Source: Oceanimonas smirnovii ATCC BAA-899 (GTDB taxonomy: Bacteria > Pseudomonadota > Gammaproteobacteria > Enterobacterales > Aeromonadaceae). From it: a DNA stretch of 64,000 nucleotides. The notes under the pieces are model-generated. The model saw only the letters and a program-made list of their open reading frames with translations. It was not told the origin of the DNA and did no database searches. Position 1 is the stretch's first letter; each line of letters opens with the position of its first letter. Below, piece after piece: positions 8,623 through 19,329 of this stretch. The position numbers and the translations under genes were made by a program. The DNA lies in NCBI RefSeq assembly GCF_000381965.1, contig NZ_KB908457.1:186001-250000 (forward strand), in the 5' to 3' direction.

Positions 8623-9504
8623 GTGAGCGACGACAATTCACACTCAGACAACGGTTCGTCCGCAAAGAAAAACTGGCTTGAACGACTGGGCCAGATGTTT
8701 CAGGGCGAACCGAAGAACCGGGAAGAACTGGTAGAAGTAATCATGGACGCGGGTGAACGGGATCTGATTGATCAGGACACCAAAGACATGATTGAAGGCG
8801 TACTGGAAGTGAGCGAACTCAGGGTTCGCGACATCATGATCCCCCGCTCCCAGATGGTGACGGTGGAAAAATCCCAGCCGGTCTCCAGCTTTTTGCCCAT
8901 GATCATCGAGTCTACCCACTCCCGTTTTCCGGTGGTGAACGAAGACAAGGATCATATTGAAGGCATACTGCTGGCCAAGGATCTGCTGCCCTACGGCTTT
9001 GGCCTCACCGAAGAAGACTTTTCCATTGAAAAGGTCCTTCGTCCCGCCGTGGTGGTGCCCGAGAGTAAACGCCTCGACAAGCTGCTCAAGGAATTCCGCG
9101 AAGAGCGCTACCACATGGCCATCGTCGTGGATGAATTTGGCGGCGTGTCGGGCCTGGTCACCATTGAAGATATTCTCGAGCTGATTGTGGGTGATATTGA
9201 AGACGAGTTTGATGCCGAAGAAAGCGCTGAAATCCGCCAGATCAGCAAGCGGGTGTTCTCGGTGGCGGCACTTACCGACATTGATGATTTCAACGACTTT
9301 TTCAACTCCGACTTCAGCGATGAAGAAGCCGATACCGTCGGCGGTCTGGTGATGCACGCTTTTGGCCACCTGCCCGGCAAGGGCGAACAGCTGGAGCTGA
9401 ACGGTTTTGTATTTAAGGTGGCTCATGCCGACCGTCGACGCCTGCTGCAGTTACAGGTTAAGATACCGGACAATCAGGAAACCTCCTCATCGGAGCCGGC
9501 ATAA
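8623..9504 (+). CDS. ybeX: CorC/YbeX-type protein with paired CBS domains
   Basis: A 293-residue cytoplasmic protein with two CBS domains (about residues 65-190; [14 protein letters not shown] and [18 protein letters not shown] are recognisable) and a C-terminal CorC/HlyC transporter-associated domain (about 205-285). Named for a role in Mg2+/Co2+ efflux; YbeX is also linked to ribosome maturation, consistent with its neighbours. The GTG start follows the ybeY stop by 3 nt. No membrane segments. Confidence 0.93.
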   Translation: MSDDNSHSDNGSSAKKNWLERLGQMFQGEPKNREELVEVIMDAGERDLIDQDTKDMIEGVLEVSELRVRDIMIPRSQMVTVEKSQPVSSFLPMIIESTHSRFPVVNEDKDHIEGILLAKDLLPYGFGLTEEDFSIEKVLRPAVVVPESKRLDKLLKEFREERYHMAIVVDEFGGVSGLVTIEDILELIVGDIEDEFDAEESAEIRQISKRVFSVAALTDIDDFNDFFNSDFSDEEADTVGGLVMHAFGHLPGKGEQLELNGFVFKVAHADRRRLLQLQVKIPDNQETSSSEPA

Positions 9505-11025
9505 GTGTATAAATTGCTGCCATTATTCGGGGCCCTGCTATGCGGGGCCCTTGGCGTTTTAGCCTTCAGTCCTTTTGATATCTGGCCTCTGGCGCTGGTA
9601 TCACTGACGGGCCTGTTTGCCTTAACTCATCACTGCGCCCCGGGCGCTGCTGCCCGCCGTGGCTTTGCCTGGAGCCTGGGCTTGTACCTGCCCGGCCTGT
9701 GGTGGATCCACAACAGCATGACACTGTTCGGCGGCCTGCCGCTGCCGGTGGCCTTTGTGCTGGTGGCCCTGCTGGCGGCCTATCTGTCGGCCTATACCGG
9801 CCTGGCGCTGTGGCTGGCCCATCGCTTTGTGGCCTCGCCCCGGGCGCGGTTACTGTGGGTGCTGCCGGTATTGCTGATAGGCGCCGACTGGCTGCGGGGC
9901 TGGGTGCTGACCGGCTTTCCCTGGCTGTGGGCGGGCTACTCTCAGCTCGACGGCCCGGTGGCAGGGCTGGCCCCCATACTGGGAGTGCAGGGCATCAGCT
10001 GGCTGCTGACCTTTTCTGCCGCTGTGCTCTGGTGGGCAGGGGCAAACCGGCGCTGGCGTGCACTGGCCTTTACCGGTGTGCTCTGGGGGCTGGGGGTGGC
10101 CAGTCAGCAACTGCAATGGGTGTCTCCCACACAACCGCTTAGAGTGGCTCTGGTGCAGGGCAACATAGAGCAATCCCTGAAGTGGATTCCGGGCCAGCTG
10201 GAGCTGAGCCTGCAACGTTATCTGGATCTGACCCGCCCGGCATTAAATGCCGATGTGGTGATCTGGCCCGAGTCAGCTCTGCCTGCCTCGGAGCAGCAAC
10301 TGGCTCCCTGGCTGGAGCAGGTCGACAAACTGATGTTTGAACGGGGACAATCGCTGATCACCGGCCTGGTGTCCCGCCCCAACGACGACCATGTTTATAA
10401 CGCCGTACTGGGCCTTGGCAGCGGTGATTATCAGCCCGGTCAGAGTAACCGCTATTACAAACAACAACTGGTGCCCATTGGTGAGTTTGTGCCCTTTGGT
10501 AATCTGCTGCGCCCGCTGGCTCCCTTTTTCAACCTGCCCATGTCGTCTTTTTCCCGGGGCACAAACGAGCAGGCGGATCTGAAGGCCGCCGGCAGGGACA
10601 TGAGTGTGGCTATCTGCTATGAAGTGGCCTTTCCCGGCCTGGTACGCGATAACCTGAAGCCGGAAACCGACTTTCTGCTGACGGTATCGAACGACACCTG
10701 GTTTGGCCGCTCCATCGGCCCCTGGCAACATCAGCAAATTGCCCGCATGCGTGCCCTTGAGCTGGGCCGGCCCATGATCCGTGCTACCAATAATGGCGTC
10801 ACGCTGGTGACCGATGAAAAAGGCCGCATGACCGCCAGTCTGCCTCAGTTTGAAAAAGGGGTGCTGACCGCCGACGTCATTGGTATGACTGGGCTGACAC
10901 CCTACGCCCGATTTGGCAGCCTGCCGCTGCTGGGCATATTGGCATTCAGCCTGCTGATTGGCCTGCGTTGCCGCCAGCCGGCCAACAACCGGCTGGTCAT
11001 GGCAGAGCGACAATTATTTAAATAA
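9505..11025 (+). CDS. lnt: Apolipoprotein N-acyltransferase
   Basis: Adds the third acyl chain to the N-terminal cysteine of lipoproteins in the inner membrane. About eight N-terminal membrane segments (residues 5-205) are followed by a periplasmic nitrilase-like domain. The catalytic triad is visible as Glu256 (IWPESALP), Lys319 (YYKQQLVPIGEF) and Cys371 (AICYEVAFP). GTG start directly after the ybeX stop. Length of 506 is normal. Confidence 0.96.
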   Translation: MYKLLPLFGALLCGALGVLAFSPFDIWPLALVSLTGLFALTHHCAPGAAARRGFAWSLGLYLPGLWWIHNSMTLFGGLPLPVAFVLVALLAAYLSAYTGLALWLAHRFVASPRARLLWVLPVLLIGADWLRGWVLTGFPWLWAGYSQLDGPVAGLAPILGVQGISWLLTFSAAVLWWAGANRRWRALAFTGVLWGLGVASQQLQWVSPTQPLRVALVQGNIEQSLKWIPGQLELSLQRYLDLTRPALNADVVIWPESALPASEQQLAPWLEQVDKLMFERGQSLITGLVSRPNDDHVYNAVLGLGSGDYQPGQSNRYYKQQLVPIGEFVPFGNLLRPLAPFFNLPMSSFSRGTNEQADLKAAGRDMSVAICYEVAFPGLVRDNLKPETDFLLTVSNDTWFGRSIGPWQHQQIARMRALELGRPMIRATNNGVTLVTDEKGRMTASLPQFEKGVLTADVIGMTGLTPYARFGSLPLLGILAFSLLIGLRCRQPANNRLVMAERQLFK

Positions 11026-11038
11026 TCAATGTTCTGGT

Positions 11039-11055
11039 AACGCCCTCAGGGCGTT
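11039..11055. terminator. Hairpin between convergent lnt and ybeL
   Basis: AACGCCC, TCA, GGGCGTT; it overlaps the ybeL stop codon. It has no clear T-run on either strand, so a terminator role is only likely from its position at a convergent junction. Confidence 0.4.
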
Positions 11056-11531
11056 AACGGATGGCGAATAAAGGTGTGGTGATTGCACTCCAGGCAGGTA
11101 GTCAGCACCTCGGGGTGAGTCACCTCGTGGCGGTGGGCGCACAGGGTGCAGTCATACAGACCCGGCCCCACCACTTCACCGGCCTGATATTCGCCGTGAT
11201 GAGCCAGGTCTTCGCGCAGCTCCTGCCATTCCAGCTGGCTTCTGTCGGTAATGTCAGCCAGCCAGCTCCATACCGTCTCACTGATGCGACGATAAAACAG
11301 GCTGTCGCGAAAGCCGCCTTTCTCTTCGCCAAAAGCGGCCAGATCCCGTTTTACATATTCAGCGATGAGCGCAAGCTCGTCTTTGGTCAGATCGCTGGCC
11401 GCTTCCATATAGGCCTGGGTTTTTTCCACCGCTTCTTTTAGCGTGGTGGTTTCAGCCATTTCCCACTGACGCTGCAGCTCTTCCACAAAGGCGTCATACC
11501 CTTTTTTCTGCTTGTCGTCTTGTTCGCTCAT
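11046..11531 (-). CDS. ybeL: Zinc-ribbon-containing protein YbeL (DUF1451)
   Basis: A 161-residue soluble protein of the DUF1451 family, of unknown function. The N-terminal two thirds is helical and charged, including W-rich [19 protein letters not shown]. The C-terminal zinc ribbon has Cys pairs YDCTLCAH and TTCLECNH. In E. coli ybeL also lies near leuS. It is transcribed divergently from leuS. Confidence 0.9.
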   Translation of the reverse strand: MSEQDDKQKKGYDAFVEELQRQWEMAETTTLKEAVEKTQAYMEAASDLTKDELALIAEYVKRDLAAFGEEKGGFRDSLFYRRISETVWSWLADITDRSQLEWQELREDLAHHGEYQAGEVVGPGLYDCTLCAHRHEVTHPEVLTTCLECNHHTFIRHPLTP

Positions 11532-11645
11532 GACGTTATCCTCACAGTCAGTGCCGGGGCCGGTATTGTTGCCGGCTACCCCCTAAGGTATTCTATGCCG
11601 ATTTATCGCTGGTGTTACCACTCATTTACGGAACCGGACGTCATA

Positions 11646-14225
11646 ATGCAAGAGCAATATAACCCCCAGAATATCGAACCCCAGGTGCAACGCCATTGGG
11701 ACGAGCAGCAGACCTTCAAGGCCACCGAACAAGCCGGCAAAGACAAATTTTATTGCCTTTCGATGTTCCCCTATCCTTCAGGTCGGCTACATATGGGGCA
11801 CGTCCGTAACTACACCATAGGCGACGTTATCTCCCGCTATCAACGGTTGCAGGGCAAAAATGTGCTGCAGCCCATCGGCTGGGATGCCTTTGGTCTGCCC
11901 GCCGAAAACGCTGCCATCAACAACAAGACAGCGCCGGCCCCCTGGACCTACGAAAATATCGACTACATGAAAAACCAGCTCAAGCGACTGGGTTTTGGTT
12001 ACGACTGGAACCGTGAGCTGGCCACCTGCACGCCGGAATATTACCGCTGGGAGCAGTGGTTCTTTACCAAGCTGTATGAAAAAGGCCTGGTATATAAAAA
12101 GACCTCTTCAGTGAACTGGTGCCCCAACGACGAAACCGTGCTCGCCAACGAGCAGGTCAACGACGGCTGCTGCTGGCGCTGCGACACGCCGGTAGAGCAA
12201 AAGGAAATTCCTCAGTGGTTTATCAAGATCACCGACTACGCCGATGAGCTGCTGCGCGATATCGACGAGCTGGAAGGCTGGCCCGATCAGGTGAAAACCA
12301 TGCAGCGTAACTGGATTGGCCGCAGTGAAGGCGTGACCCTGCGCTTTGATGTGGCCGGAGCCGACGACAGCTTTGAGGTGTACACCACCCGCCCCGATAC
12401 CCTGTTTGGTGTGACCTATGTTGGCATTGCCGCCGGTCACCCGCTGGCCGCCAAAGCCGCCGAAAACAATCCGGAGCTGGCTGCCTTTATCGACGACTGC
12501 AAACATAACAAGGTGGCCGAAGCCGAGATGGCCACCATGGAGAAAAAGGGCATGGCCACCGGCCTGATGGCGGTGCACCCGCTCACCGGCAAGCAGGTGC
12601 CGGTGTGGGTGGCCAACTTTGTGCTGATGGATTACGGCTCCGGTGCTGTTATGGCCGTGCCCGCCCACGATCAGCGTGACTATGAGTTTGCCGGCAAGTA
12701 CGGCCTCGACATAGTACCGGTGATCAAGCCCGCCGACGGCAGCGAGCTGGACGTAAGCACCGAGGCCTACACCGAGAAAGGCCTGCTGTTCGGCTCCGGT
12801 GAGTTTGACGGCCTCGACTTCGCTCAGGCCTTTGACGCCATCGCCAAGACCCTGGAAGAAAAAGGCCTGGGCCGCAAGACCGTGAATTTCCGCCTGCGCG
12901 ACTGGGGCGTGAGCCGCCAGCGCTACTGGGGCGCGCCCATTCCCATGCTCAATCTGGAAGACGGCACAGTCGTGGGTGCGCCGGAAGACACACTGCCGGT
13001 GGTGCTGCCGGAAGACGTGGTGATGGACGGCATTCAGAGCCCGATCAAGGCGGATCCCGAGTGGGCCAAAACCACTTATAACGGCCAGCCGGCGCGGCGT
13101 GAAACCGACACCTTTGACACCTTTATGGAGTCGTCCTGGTACTATGCCCGCTACTGCAGCCCGAACTATGACGAAGGCATGCTGGACGTGGAAAAGGCCA
13201 ACTACTGGCTGCCGGTGGATCAGTACATCGGCGGCATTGAGCACGCCTGTATGCACCTGCTCTACGCCCGCTTCTTTCACAAGCTGCTGCGTGACACTGG
13301 TCTGGTCGAGTCCGACGAGCCGTTCAAGCGTCTGCTGTGTCAGGGCATGGTACTGGCCGACGCCTTCTACTACACCGACGACAAGGGTGCCCGCGTCTGG
13401 GTAAGCCCGCTCGACGTGACCGTGGAGCGGGACGAAAAAGGCCGCATCAAGAAAGCCACCGACGCCGACGGCCACGAGCTGGTGCACACCGGCATGACCA
13501 AGATGTCCAAGTCCAAGAACAACGGCATTGATCCCCAGGTCATGATCGACCGCTACGGTGCCGATACCGTGCGCCTGTTTATGATGTTCGCCTCTCCCGC
13601 CGACATGACCCTGGAGTGGTCCGACTCCGGGGTGGAAGGTGCCCAGCGCTTCCTCAAGCGGGTGTGGAAGCTGGTGTTTGAGCACCAGTCTCATGGCACT
13701 GCTCCGGCTCTGAACAAGGCTGCTCTTGATGGCAACCAGAAAACCCTGCGTCGGGAACTGCACAAAACCATTGCCAAGGTGAGCGACGATATCGGCCGCC
13801 GCCAGACCTTTAACACTGCCATTGCCGCCATTATGGAGCTGCTCAACCATCTGGCCAAAGTGGACATGAGCGACGAGCAGAACCGCGCCCTGCTGCAGGA
13901 AGCGCTGGAAGCCGTGGTAGTGATGCTGCACCCGATTGTGCCCCACACCTGCTTTGAGCTGTGGCGTGCCCTGGGCCATAACGACATCGATCACGCCGCC
14001 TGGCCGGTAGTGGATACCGACGCCCTGGTGGAAGACGAAAAACTGGTGGTAGTACAGGTAAACGGCAAGGTACGGGGCAAAATCACCGTGCCCGCCGATG
14101 CGGATAAAGACGCGGTAGAAGCCGCCGGCACCGCCGATGACAACGTGGCCCGCCACCTGGACGGCAAGACCATTCGCAAGGTGATCTACGTACCCGGCAA
14201 GCTGCTGAACATAGTGGCTAATTGA
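11646..14225 (+). CDS. leuS: Leucyl-tRNA synthetase
   Basis: Class Ia synthetase charging tRNA-Leu. The ATG at 11646 ([13 protein letters not shown]) is chosen because it gives 859 residues, matching E. coli LeuS at 860; the frame is open further upstream. The HIGH motif is HMGH at 49-52, the CP1 editing domain lies about 220-420, and KMSKS is at 619-623 ([10 protein letters not shown]). It heads the leuS-lptE-holA-nadD cluster, with an 18-unit heptad array between it and lptE. Confidence 0.97.
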   Translation: MQEQYNPQNIEPQVQRHWDEQQTFKATEQAGKDKFYCLSMFPYPSGRLHMGHVRNYTIGDVISRYQRLQGKNVLQPIGWDAFGLPAENAAINNKTAPAPWTYENIDYMKNQLKRLGFGYDWNRELATCTPEYYRWEQWFFTKLYEKGLVYKKTSSVNWCPNDETVLANEQVNDGCCWRCDTPVEQKEIPQWFIKITDYADELLRDIDELEGWPDQVKTMQRNWIGRSEGVTLRFDVAGADDSFEVYTTRPDTLFGVTYVGIAAGHPLAAKAAENNPELAAFIDDCKHNKVAEAEMATMEKKGMATGLMAVHPLTGKQVPVWVANFVLMDYGSGAVMAVPAHDQRDYEFAGKYGLDIVPVIKPADGSELDVSTEAYTEKGLLFGSGEFDGLDFAQAFDAIAKTLEEKGLGRKTVNFRLRDWGVSRQRYWGAPIPMLNLEDGTVVGAPEDTLPVVLPEDVVMDGIQSPIKADPEWAKTTYNGQPARRETDTFDTFMESSWYYARYCSPNYDEGMLDVEKANYWLPVDQYIGGIEHACMHLLYARFFHKLLRDTGLVESDEPFKRLLCQGMVLADAFYYTDDKGARVWVSPLDVTVERDEKGRIKKATDADGHELVHTGMTKMSKSKNNGIDPQVMIDRYGADTVRLFMMFASPADMTLEWSDSGVEGAQRFLKRVWKLVFEHQSHGTAPALNKAALDGNQKTLRRELHKTIAKVSDDIGRRQTFNTAIAAIMELLNHLAKVDMSDEQNRALLQEALEAVVVMLHPIVPHTCFELWRALGHNDIDHAAWPVVDTDALVEDEKLVVVQVNGKVRGKITVPADADKDAVEAAGTADDNVARHLDGKTIRKVIYVPGKLLNIVAN

Positions 14226-14226
14226 T

Positions 14227-14419
14227 AGCTGGAAGCTGGAAGCTGGAAGCTGGAAGCTAGAAGCTAGAAGCTAGAAGCTAGAAGCTAGAAGCTAGAAGCT
14301 AGAAGCTAGAAGCTAGAAGCTAGAAGCTAGAAGCTAGAAGCTAGAAGCTAGAAAAAAGCATGACACAACAAGCTGGTGTGTCTGTGTTTTTCTTCAAGCT
14401 TCCGGCTTCCAGCTTCAGA
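14227..14419. repeat. Heptad array B2: 4x AGCTGGA + 14x AGCTAGA, with inverted arm
   Basis: Four AGCTGGA units (14227-14254) run in register into fourteen AGCTAGA units (14255-14352), 126 nt of perfect 7-nt period. After 39 nt a complementary right arm of four heptads follows (CTTCAAG, CTTCCGG, CTTCCAG, CTTCAGA; 14392-14419). It starts two bases after the leuS stop and ends 12 nt before the lptE Shine-Dalgarno sequence. The array contains 14 CTAG tetramers, a tetranucleotide normally scarce in gammaproteobacteria. Confidence 0.95.
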
Positions 14420-14440
14420 CTATGTTTTATAGGAGTAGTT

Positions 14441-14926
14441 ATGCTCACTCGAATCAAGGCCATTGTGCTGCTGTCGCTGACCCTGGCACTGGCCGGTTGC
14501 GGCTTTCAGCTGCGCGGCGGGGATAACCTGCCGCCTCAGCTGCAGCGGCTGGTGCTGAATGGCGATGACAAAACCCAGTTCTACCGGCTGGTGTCGGCCC
14601 GGTTGCTGCGCGCCGGTGTGGTGCTGGTAGACAACGACGGTGATACCCCTGTTCTCTCTATTACCGGTGTCGGTCAGGGCAACACCACAGCGTCGGTCAA
14701 GCCTTCCGGTGACACCCTGGAATATGCCATGCGTTTTGGCACTCGCTTTACCCTGGATATGCCCGATGAGCCCCGTCAGGTATTTAATGTTACCTTTAAC
14801 CGCAGCTTTCTCGACAAGTCGTCTCAGGCGCTGGCATCAAGCCGGGAACAACAGCAACTGCGGGAGCAGATGGAGCATGAAGCCGCAGAGCAAATTGTGC
14901 GGCAGCTGAGCCGTCTGTCATTCTGA
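14441..14926 (+). CDS. lptE: LPS-assembly lipoprotein LptE
   Basis: Outer-membrane lipoprotein that plugs the LptD barrel and delivers LPS to the outer leaflet. The ATG at 14441 follows AGGAG with good spacing and gives a lipoprotein signal peptide with lipobox LALAGC (Cys20) and the conserved GFQLRG just after it. 161 residues; the frame is open upstream but that part overlaps the repeat. The stop shares one base with the holA ATG, so the two are translationally coupled. Confidence 0.93.
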   Translation: MLTRIKAIVLLSLTLALAGCGFQLRGGDNLPPQLQRLVLNGDDKTQFYRLVSARLLRAGVVLVDNDGDTPVLSITGVGQGNTTASVKPSGDTLEYAMRFGTRFTLDMPDEPRQVFNVTFNRSFLDKSSQALASSREQQQLREQMEHEAAEQIVRQLSRLSF

Positions 14927-15948
14927 TGCGTCTGTATCCGGAGCAACTGAGTAAACATCTTCAGGCAGGGCTGGCCCCCTGCTATTTTATTTATGGTGAT
15001 GAGCCACTGCTCAGGCAGGAGGCCCTGGATCAGTTGCGCCGGGCCGCCCGGGCACAGGGCTTTGATGAGCGTTACCGCTTCGATGCCGACGACGGCCCGG
15101 ACTGGGATGCGATTTTTGATGCCAGTCAGAGCATGAGCCTGTTCAGCAGCCGGCAGATTATCGAGCTGGCACTCCCGGAGAAACTGGACAAAACCGCCTC
15201 AGACCGGCTCAGAGAGCTGCTTGCTCAAAGCCACTCCGATCTGTTGTTACTGATAAGCGGTCCCCGCCTTAACCAGCAGCAACAAAAAACCGCCTGGTAC
15301 AAAGCCCTCGCTGCCGCCGGCCCGGTGATCCCGGTATTTACACCCGATGCCCGCCACCTGGCACGCTGGCTCGAGCTGCGCCTGCGCCAGCATCAGCTTG
15401 CTGCCGAGCCCGATGCCCTGCACTGGCTGACTCTGGCCTTTGAAGGTAACCTGCTGGCCGCTGCCGGCGAAATTGAAAAGCTGGCCCTGCTTAACCTGCC
15501 TCAGCCGCTGACCTTACCGGCGCTGCAGCAGCATGTGCAGCCCCATTACCATTTCAACCCGTTTCAGCTGCTGGATCCTTTGTTGCAGGGCAAGGTAAAG
15601 CGGGGCTGCCGTATTCTGCAGCAGCTTCGCCAGGAAGGTGTAGAAGCAGGCATGCTTTGTTACCTGCTGACCAAAGAGCTGAATACACTGCAAAGCCTGC
15701 ACGCGGCACTGGCCGGCGGACAGTCTTTTCAGCAGGCCGCTGCCGCTTTGCATGTGTGGTCCAGTCGCCAGCCGCTGATGCAGGCCGCACTCAACCGGCT
15801 TAAAGGCCCTAAAATTACCGCCCTCTCCCGCATGCTGGCTGCGGCCGATGCTGCCGTGGCCGGGTTTGATGACGACAGTGCCTGGCGCTGGCTGCAGGCC
15901 CTGTGCGTTGGATTTTTCGACGACAAGGAGCCCGTCATACTGCCATGA
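14926..15948 (+). CDS. holA: DNA polymerase III delta subunit
   Basis: Clamp-loader subunit that opens the beta clamp. 340 residues, as in E. coli (343). Recognisable features are the N-terminal YPEQLSKHLQAGLAPCYFIYGDEPLL, the AAA+-like domain without a usable P-loop, and the C-terminal collar region. It overlaps lptE by 1 nt and nadD by 4 nt, the conserved lptE-holA-nadD order. Confidence 0.95.
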   Translation: MRLYPEQLSKHLQAGLAPCYFIYGDEPLLRQEALDQLRRAARAQGFDERYRFDADDGPDWDAIFDASQSMSLFSSRQIIELALPEKLDKTASDRLRELLAQSHSDLLLLISGPRLNQQQQKTAWYKALAAAGPVIPVFTPDARHLARWLELRLRQHQLAAEPDALHWLTLAFEGNLLAAAGEIEKLALLNLPQPLTLPALQQHVQPHYHFNPFQLLDPLLQGKVKRGCRILQQLRQEGVEAGMLCYLLTKELNTLQSLHAALAGGQSFQQAAAALHVWSSRQPLMQAALNRLKGPKITALSRMLAAADAAVAGFDDDSAWRWLQALCVGFFDDKEPVILP

Positions 15949-16592
15949 CTGCCCCCATCGGATTACTCGGAGGGACCTTTGATCCCGTCCACATTGCTCA
16001 TCTGCGTACTGCCATTGTGGCCAAAGAACAACTGGGCCTGAATGAAGTGCGGCTGCTGCCCAATCATATTCCTCCTCACAGAGCTACCCCCGACAGCGCA
16101 CCGGCACACCGGCTGGCCATGGTGCGCCTGGCCGCTGCGGCTACCCCAGGACTGGTGGCAGACGAACGCGAACTGACCCGCAGCACACCCTCTTATACGG
16201 TCGACACCCTGGCAGCCCTTCGTGCCGAGCAGGGTGACCGGCCCTTGTGCTTTATTATGGGTATGGACTCGCTGTGCAGTCTTGATAAATGGCATCGCTG
16301 GCAGGAGCTGCTGGAATATGCGCATCTGGTGGTCAGTCACAGGCCCGGCTGGAAACCGAAGCTGAACACCAGGTTAACCGCCCTGCTTGAGCATCACGGC
16401 ACTCAGGACAGAGAGCGACTGCATCAGACACCCGCCGGCCATATTTTTCTGCTGAACAACCCCGAGCTTGAAGTATCATCCACACAAATACGCAACAGCA
16501 TCAAAGCGGGGAACAATCCGCAATATTTGTTGCCCGAGGCAGTGGCCAACTACATTCGACAGCAGGGACTCTATACCGGCACCATGGTATAA
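15945..16592 (+). CDS. nadD: Nicotinate-nucleotide adenylyltransferase
   Basis: Converts nicotinate mononucleotide and ATP to deamido-NAD. The N-terminal nucleotidyltransferase motif [12 protein letters not shown] contains the HxxH site, and the C-terminal [10 protein letters not shown] (ISSTxxR) motif is present. The ATG at 15945 overlaps the holA stop (ATGA) and places GLLGGTFDP at the family position; longer upstream starts lie inside holA. 215 residues. Confidence 0.95.
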   Translation: MTAPIGLLGGTFDPVHIAHLRTAIVAKEQLGLNEVRLLPNHIPPHRATPDSAPAHRLAMVRLAAAATPGLVADERELTRSTPSYTVDTLAALRAEQGDRPLCFIMGMDSLCSLDKWHRWQELLEYAHLVVSHRPGWKPKLNTRLTALLEHHGTQDRERLHQTPAGHIFLLNNPELEVSSTQIRNSIKAGNNPQYLLPEAVANYIRQQGLYTGTMV

Positions 16593-16624
16593 TTCACGGT
16601 TGTATCATCAAGGAGAATGCACTT

Positions 16625-16969
16625 TTGCAAGACAAAGCACTGCACGATTTTATCGTCGATAAACTGGACGATCTCAAAGCCCGGGACATTCGTGTGCTGG
16701 ATGTAACCGGTAAATCCACTATCACAGACTGCATGATCGTCTGTTCCGGTAATTCAAGCCGGCACGTTAACTCCATTGCAGACCACCTGGCTACCGAAGC
16801 CAAGCATGCCGGCCTTAATCTGCTGAGCATGGCGGGTCAGGATGCCGGTGAATGGGTGCTGGTCGATTTGGGTGATGCCATCGTCCATGTGATGCAGGAA
16901 GAAACCCGCGATTTTTATCAGCTGGAAAAACTCTGGGGTGGCAGCGCCGCCGGAGCCATGGCCGGATGA
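16625..16969 (+). CDS. rsfS: Ribosome silencing factor RsfS
   Basis: Binds L14 (uL14) and blocks subunit joining when nutrients are scarce. 114 residues with the conserved [19 protein letters not shown] and [21 protein letters not shown] segments. The TTG at 16625 is the start: AAGGAG precedes it and the N-terminus matches relatives; a nearby ATG is out of frame. It overlaps rlmH by 4 nt. Confidence 0.94.
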   Translation: MQDKALHDFIVDKLDDLKARDIRVLDVTGKSTITDCMIVCSGNSSRHVNSIADHLATEAKHAGLNLLSMAGQDAGEWVLVDLGDAIVHVMQEETRDFYQLEKLWGGSAAGAMAG

Positions 16970-17436
16970 AACTCCAGCTGGTGGCGGTCGGTACCAAAAT
17001 GCCGGCCTGGGTAACCACGGGCTTTCAGGAATATCAGCGTCGCTTTCCCCGGGATATGCCTCTGGAACTCACCGAGATCAGCGCCGGCAAGCGGGGAAAA
17101 AATGCCGATATTGACCGCATTCTGCATAAAGAAGGCGAACAGATGCTGGCTGCCATCAATAAATCAGCCCGCATCGTCACCCTGGATATTCCCGGCAGAC
17201 CCTGGACCACAGAGCAGCTGGCCGAGCAACTTACCCGCTGGCAGCACGACGGCCGGGATGTGGCCATTCTGATCGGTGGCCCCGAAGGGCTGGCGCCGGC
17301 CTGCAAGGCAGCTGCCGAGCAAAGCTGGTCACTTTCACCGCTCACTTTGCCCCATCCGCTGGTTAGGGTGCTGGCTGCTGAAAGCCTTTATCGTGCCTGG
17401 AGCATCAACAATAACCATCCCTATCACCGGGAGTAA
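16966..17436 (+). CDS. rlmH: 23S rRNA pseudouridine-1915 N3-methyltransferase
   Basis: SPOUT-class methyltransferase acting on helix 69 of the 70S ribosome. 156 residues, matching the family. The SAM knot is seen in [15 protein letters not shown] and [25 protein letters not shown], and the C-terminal NNHPYHRE is the invariant family end. ATGA overlap with rsfS and 3 nt before mrdA. Confidence 0.96.
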   Translation: MKLQLVAVGTKMPAWVTTGFQEYQRRFPRDMPLELTEISAGKRGKNADIDRILHKEGEQMLAAINKSARIVTLDIPGRPWTTEQLAEQLTRWQHDGRDVAILIGGPEGLAPACKAAAEQSWSLSPLTLPHPLVRVLAAESLYRAWSINNNHPYHRE

Positions 17437-17439
17437 GTC

Positions 17440-19329
17440 GTGGCCAAATCCCGGGTAAAAATGCGCGATCATGTCGCCGAATCTTCTTTGCACTGGCGGC
17501 GCACCCTGGTGTCGTTTATCGCCATTGTGCTGATGATGGGCGGCCTGTTTGCCAACCTCTATCATCTGCAGATTGAAGAGCATCAGAGCTACCAGACCAG
17601 GTCCAACGACAACCGCATCAAGGTGGTGCCCATCGCACCTACCCGGGGGCTGATTTATGATCGTAACGGCGTGCTGCTGGCAGAAAACCGCCCCATTTAC
17701 AGCCTGGAGATCACGCCGGAAAAGTCGAATGACCTCAATGATACCATCGAGCAGCTGATCACCCTGCTGGATCTGGATCCTGAGCTGAAAGAACGTTTTT
17801 TTCATGATGTACAGCGTCATCGCCGTTTTAACCCGGTGGTGCTGGTCAGCCGTCTGAATGAAGATCAGGTGGCCCGTTTCAGTATTAATCAGCACAAGTT
17901 CCCCGGCGCGTCCATTGAAGCCTACCTGAAGCGTTACTATCCCTACAAAGACACACTTACCCACGTACTGGGCTATATGGCCAAAATCAATGACAGAGAC
18001 GTGGAGCGACTGAAACAGGACAACAAGCTGGCCAACTATGCTGCCACCCGGGATATCGGCAAACTGGGCGTTGAGCGCTATTACGAAGACCTGCTGCATG
18101 GTCATGTGGGCTACCAGGAAGTGGAGGTCAACAACCGGGGCCGGGTGATCCGCACGCTGAAATATGAGCCACCGGTGCCCGGCACCGACATTTATCTTAA
18201 TCTTGATATTCGCCTGCAGCAGCAGGCCCAGGCATTGCTGGACGGCAAGCGCGGTGCCATTGTGATGATGACCCCGAAAGACGGTCAGGTACGGGCGCTG
18301 GTCTCCAACCCCAGCTATGATCCCAACCTGTTTGTGCACGGCATCAGTGGTCCGGATTATCGCGAGTTGCTGCAAAATCCCGATCGCCCTCTGATTAACC
18401 GCGCCAGCCAGGGTATTTATGCCCCCGCCTCGACGGTCAAGCCCATGCTGTCGGTTATGGCGCTGAATGAGGGAGCCATTACACCGTCTACCCGTTTTTT
18501 TGGTGGTCCTTACTTTCAGATCCCCAATACCAAACGTAAATTCCGTGACTGGCGGCGCTGGGGGCATGGCTGGATGGACGTATACAGAGCCATTGAAATC
18601 TCGGCTGATACATTCTTTTACGATATAGCCTACCGGCTGGGCATAGATACCATGCACGATTACATGAGCCGTTTTGGCTTTGGCCAGAACTCGGGCATTG
18701 ATCTGCACGAAGAAGCAAGCGGCACCATGCCATCCCGGGACTGGAAACAACGCCGGCATAAGCAGCCCTGGTATCAGGGCGACACCATTTCCGTGGGCAT
18801 AGGTCAGGGTTACTGGACCGCCACCCCGCTGCAGCTGGCCCGGGCCACGTCCATTATGGTCGATCACGGCGATACCGTGCATCCGCGCCTGCTCAATGCC
18901 ATTGTATTGAATGGTAAAAAAGTCAGCATGCCGATCAGTCATGGCGATCCTATCGAGCTCAAGCAGGATAATCACTGGAATGTGGCGCTCACCGGCATGT
19001 GGCGGGTCATTAACGGCAAGGAGGGCACTGCCCGCCGGGCCTTTGCCGATACTCCCTATATTGCCGGCGGCAAGTCAGGTACGGCTCAGGTGTTCAGTCT
19101 GGCGGAAAACCAACAGTATGATCATCAAAGTCTGAAGGAACACCTGCGGGATAATGCCCTGTTTGTGGCCTTTGCTCCCTTTGATGAACCTGAAGCCGTG
19201 GTCTCTGTGGTACTGGAAAATGTCGGTGGCGGCAGCTCTCATGCCGCTCCCGTGGCCAGGGCCATGCTGGACGCCTATCTGTTGCCTGATACGCCCGAGC
19301 TGAATGAAGAGGTCACCGCTCATGAATAA
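17440..19329 (+). CDS. mrdA: Penicillin-binding protein 2 (elongasome transpeptidase)
   Basis: Cross-links peptidoglycan during cylindrical elongation together with RodA. One N-terminal membrane anchor (about 22-42), a dimerisation domain (about 65-240), then the transpeptidase with SxxK nucleophile Ser331 (PASTVK), an SAD-like motif (ISADTFFYD) and KSGT near residue 545. GTG start after a 3-nt gap from rlmH. 629 residues, close to the E. coli enzyme. Confidence 0.96.
   Translation: MAKSRVKMRDHVAESSLHWRRTLVSFIAIVLMMGGLFANLYHLQIEEHQSYQTRSNDNRIKVVPIAPTRGLIYDRNGVLLAENRPIYSLEITPEKSNDLNDTIEQLITLLDLDPELKERFFHDVQRHRRFNPVVLVSRLNEDQVARFSINQHKFPGASIEAYLKRYYPYKDTLTHVLGYMAKINDRDVERLKQDNKLANYAATRDIGKLGVERYYEDLLHGHVGYQEVEVNNRGRVIRTLKYEPPVPGTDIYLNLDIRLQQQAQALLDGKRGAIVMMTPKDGQVRALVSNPSYDPNLFVHGISGPDYRELLQNPDRPLINRASQGIYAPASTVKPMLSVMALNEGAITPSTRFFGGPYFQIPNTKRKFRDWRRWGHGWMDVYRAIEISADTFFYDIAYRLGIDTMHDYMSRFGFGQNSGIDLHEEASGTMPSRDWKQRRHKQPWYQGDTISVGIGQGYWTATPLQLARATSIMVDHGDTVHPRLLNAIVLNGKKVSMPISHGDPIELKQDNHWNVALTGMWRVINGKEGTARRAFADTPYIAGGKSGTAQVFSLAENQQYDHQSLKEHLRDNALFVAFAPFDEPEAVVSVVLENVGGGSSHAAPVARAMLDAYLLPDTPELNEEVTAHE

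Noticed and set aside
11569-11598. leuS promoter
   Set aside because: TTGCCG has no -10 at acceptable spacing that matches well; the alternatives give 14 or 18 nt with weak hexamers.
12108-14156. 682-codon minus-strand frame
   Set aside because: Lies opposite leuS; His/Gly/Val-rich composition is the usual antisense artefact of high-GC genes.
14227-14352. Coding amino-acid repeat
   Set aside because: A 7-nt unit shifts frame each copy and AGCTAGA puts TAG in every frame, so it cannot be translated far.
17335-18975. 546-codon minus-strand frame
   Set aside because: Antisense to mrdA, with no recognisable domain or start signal.
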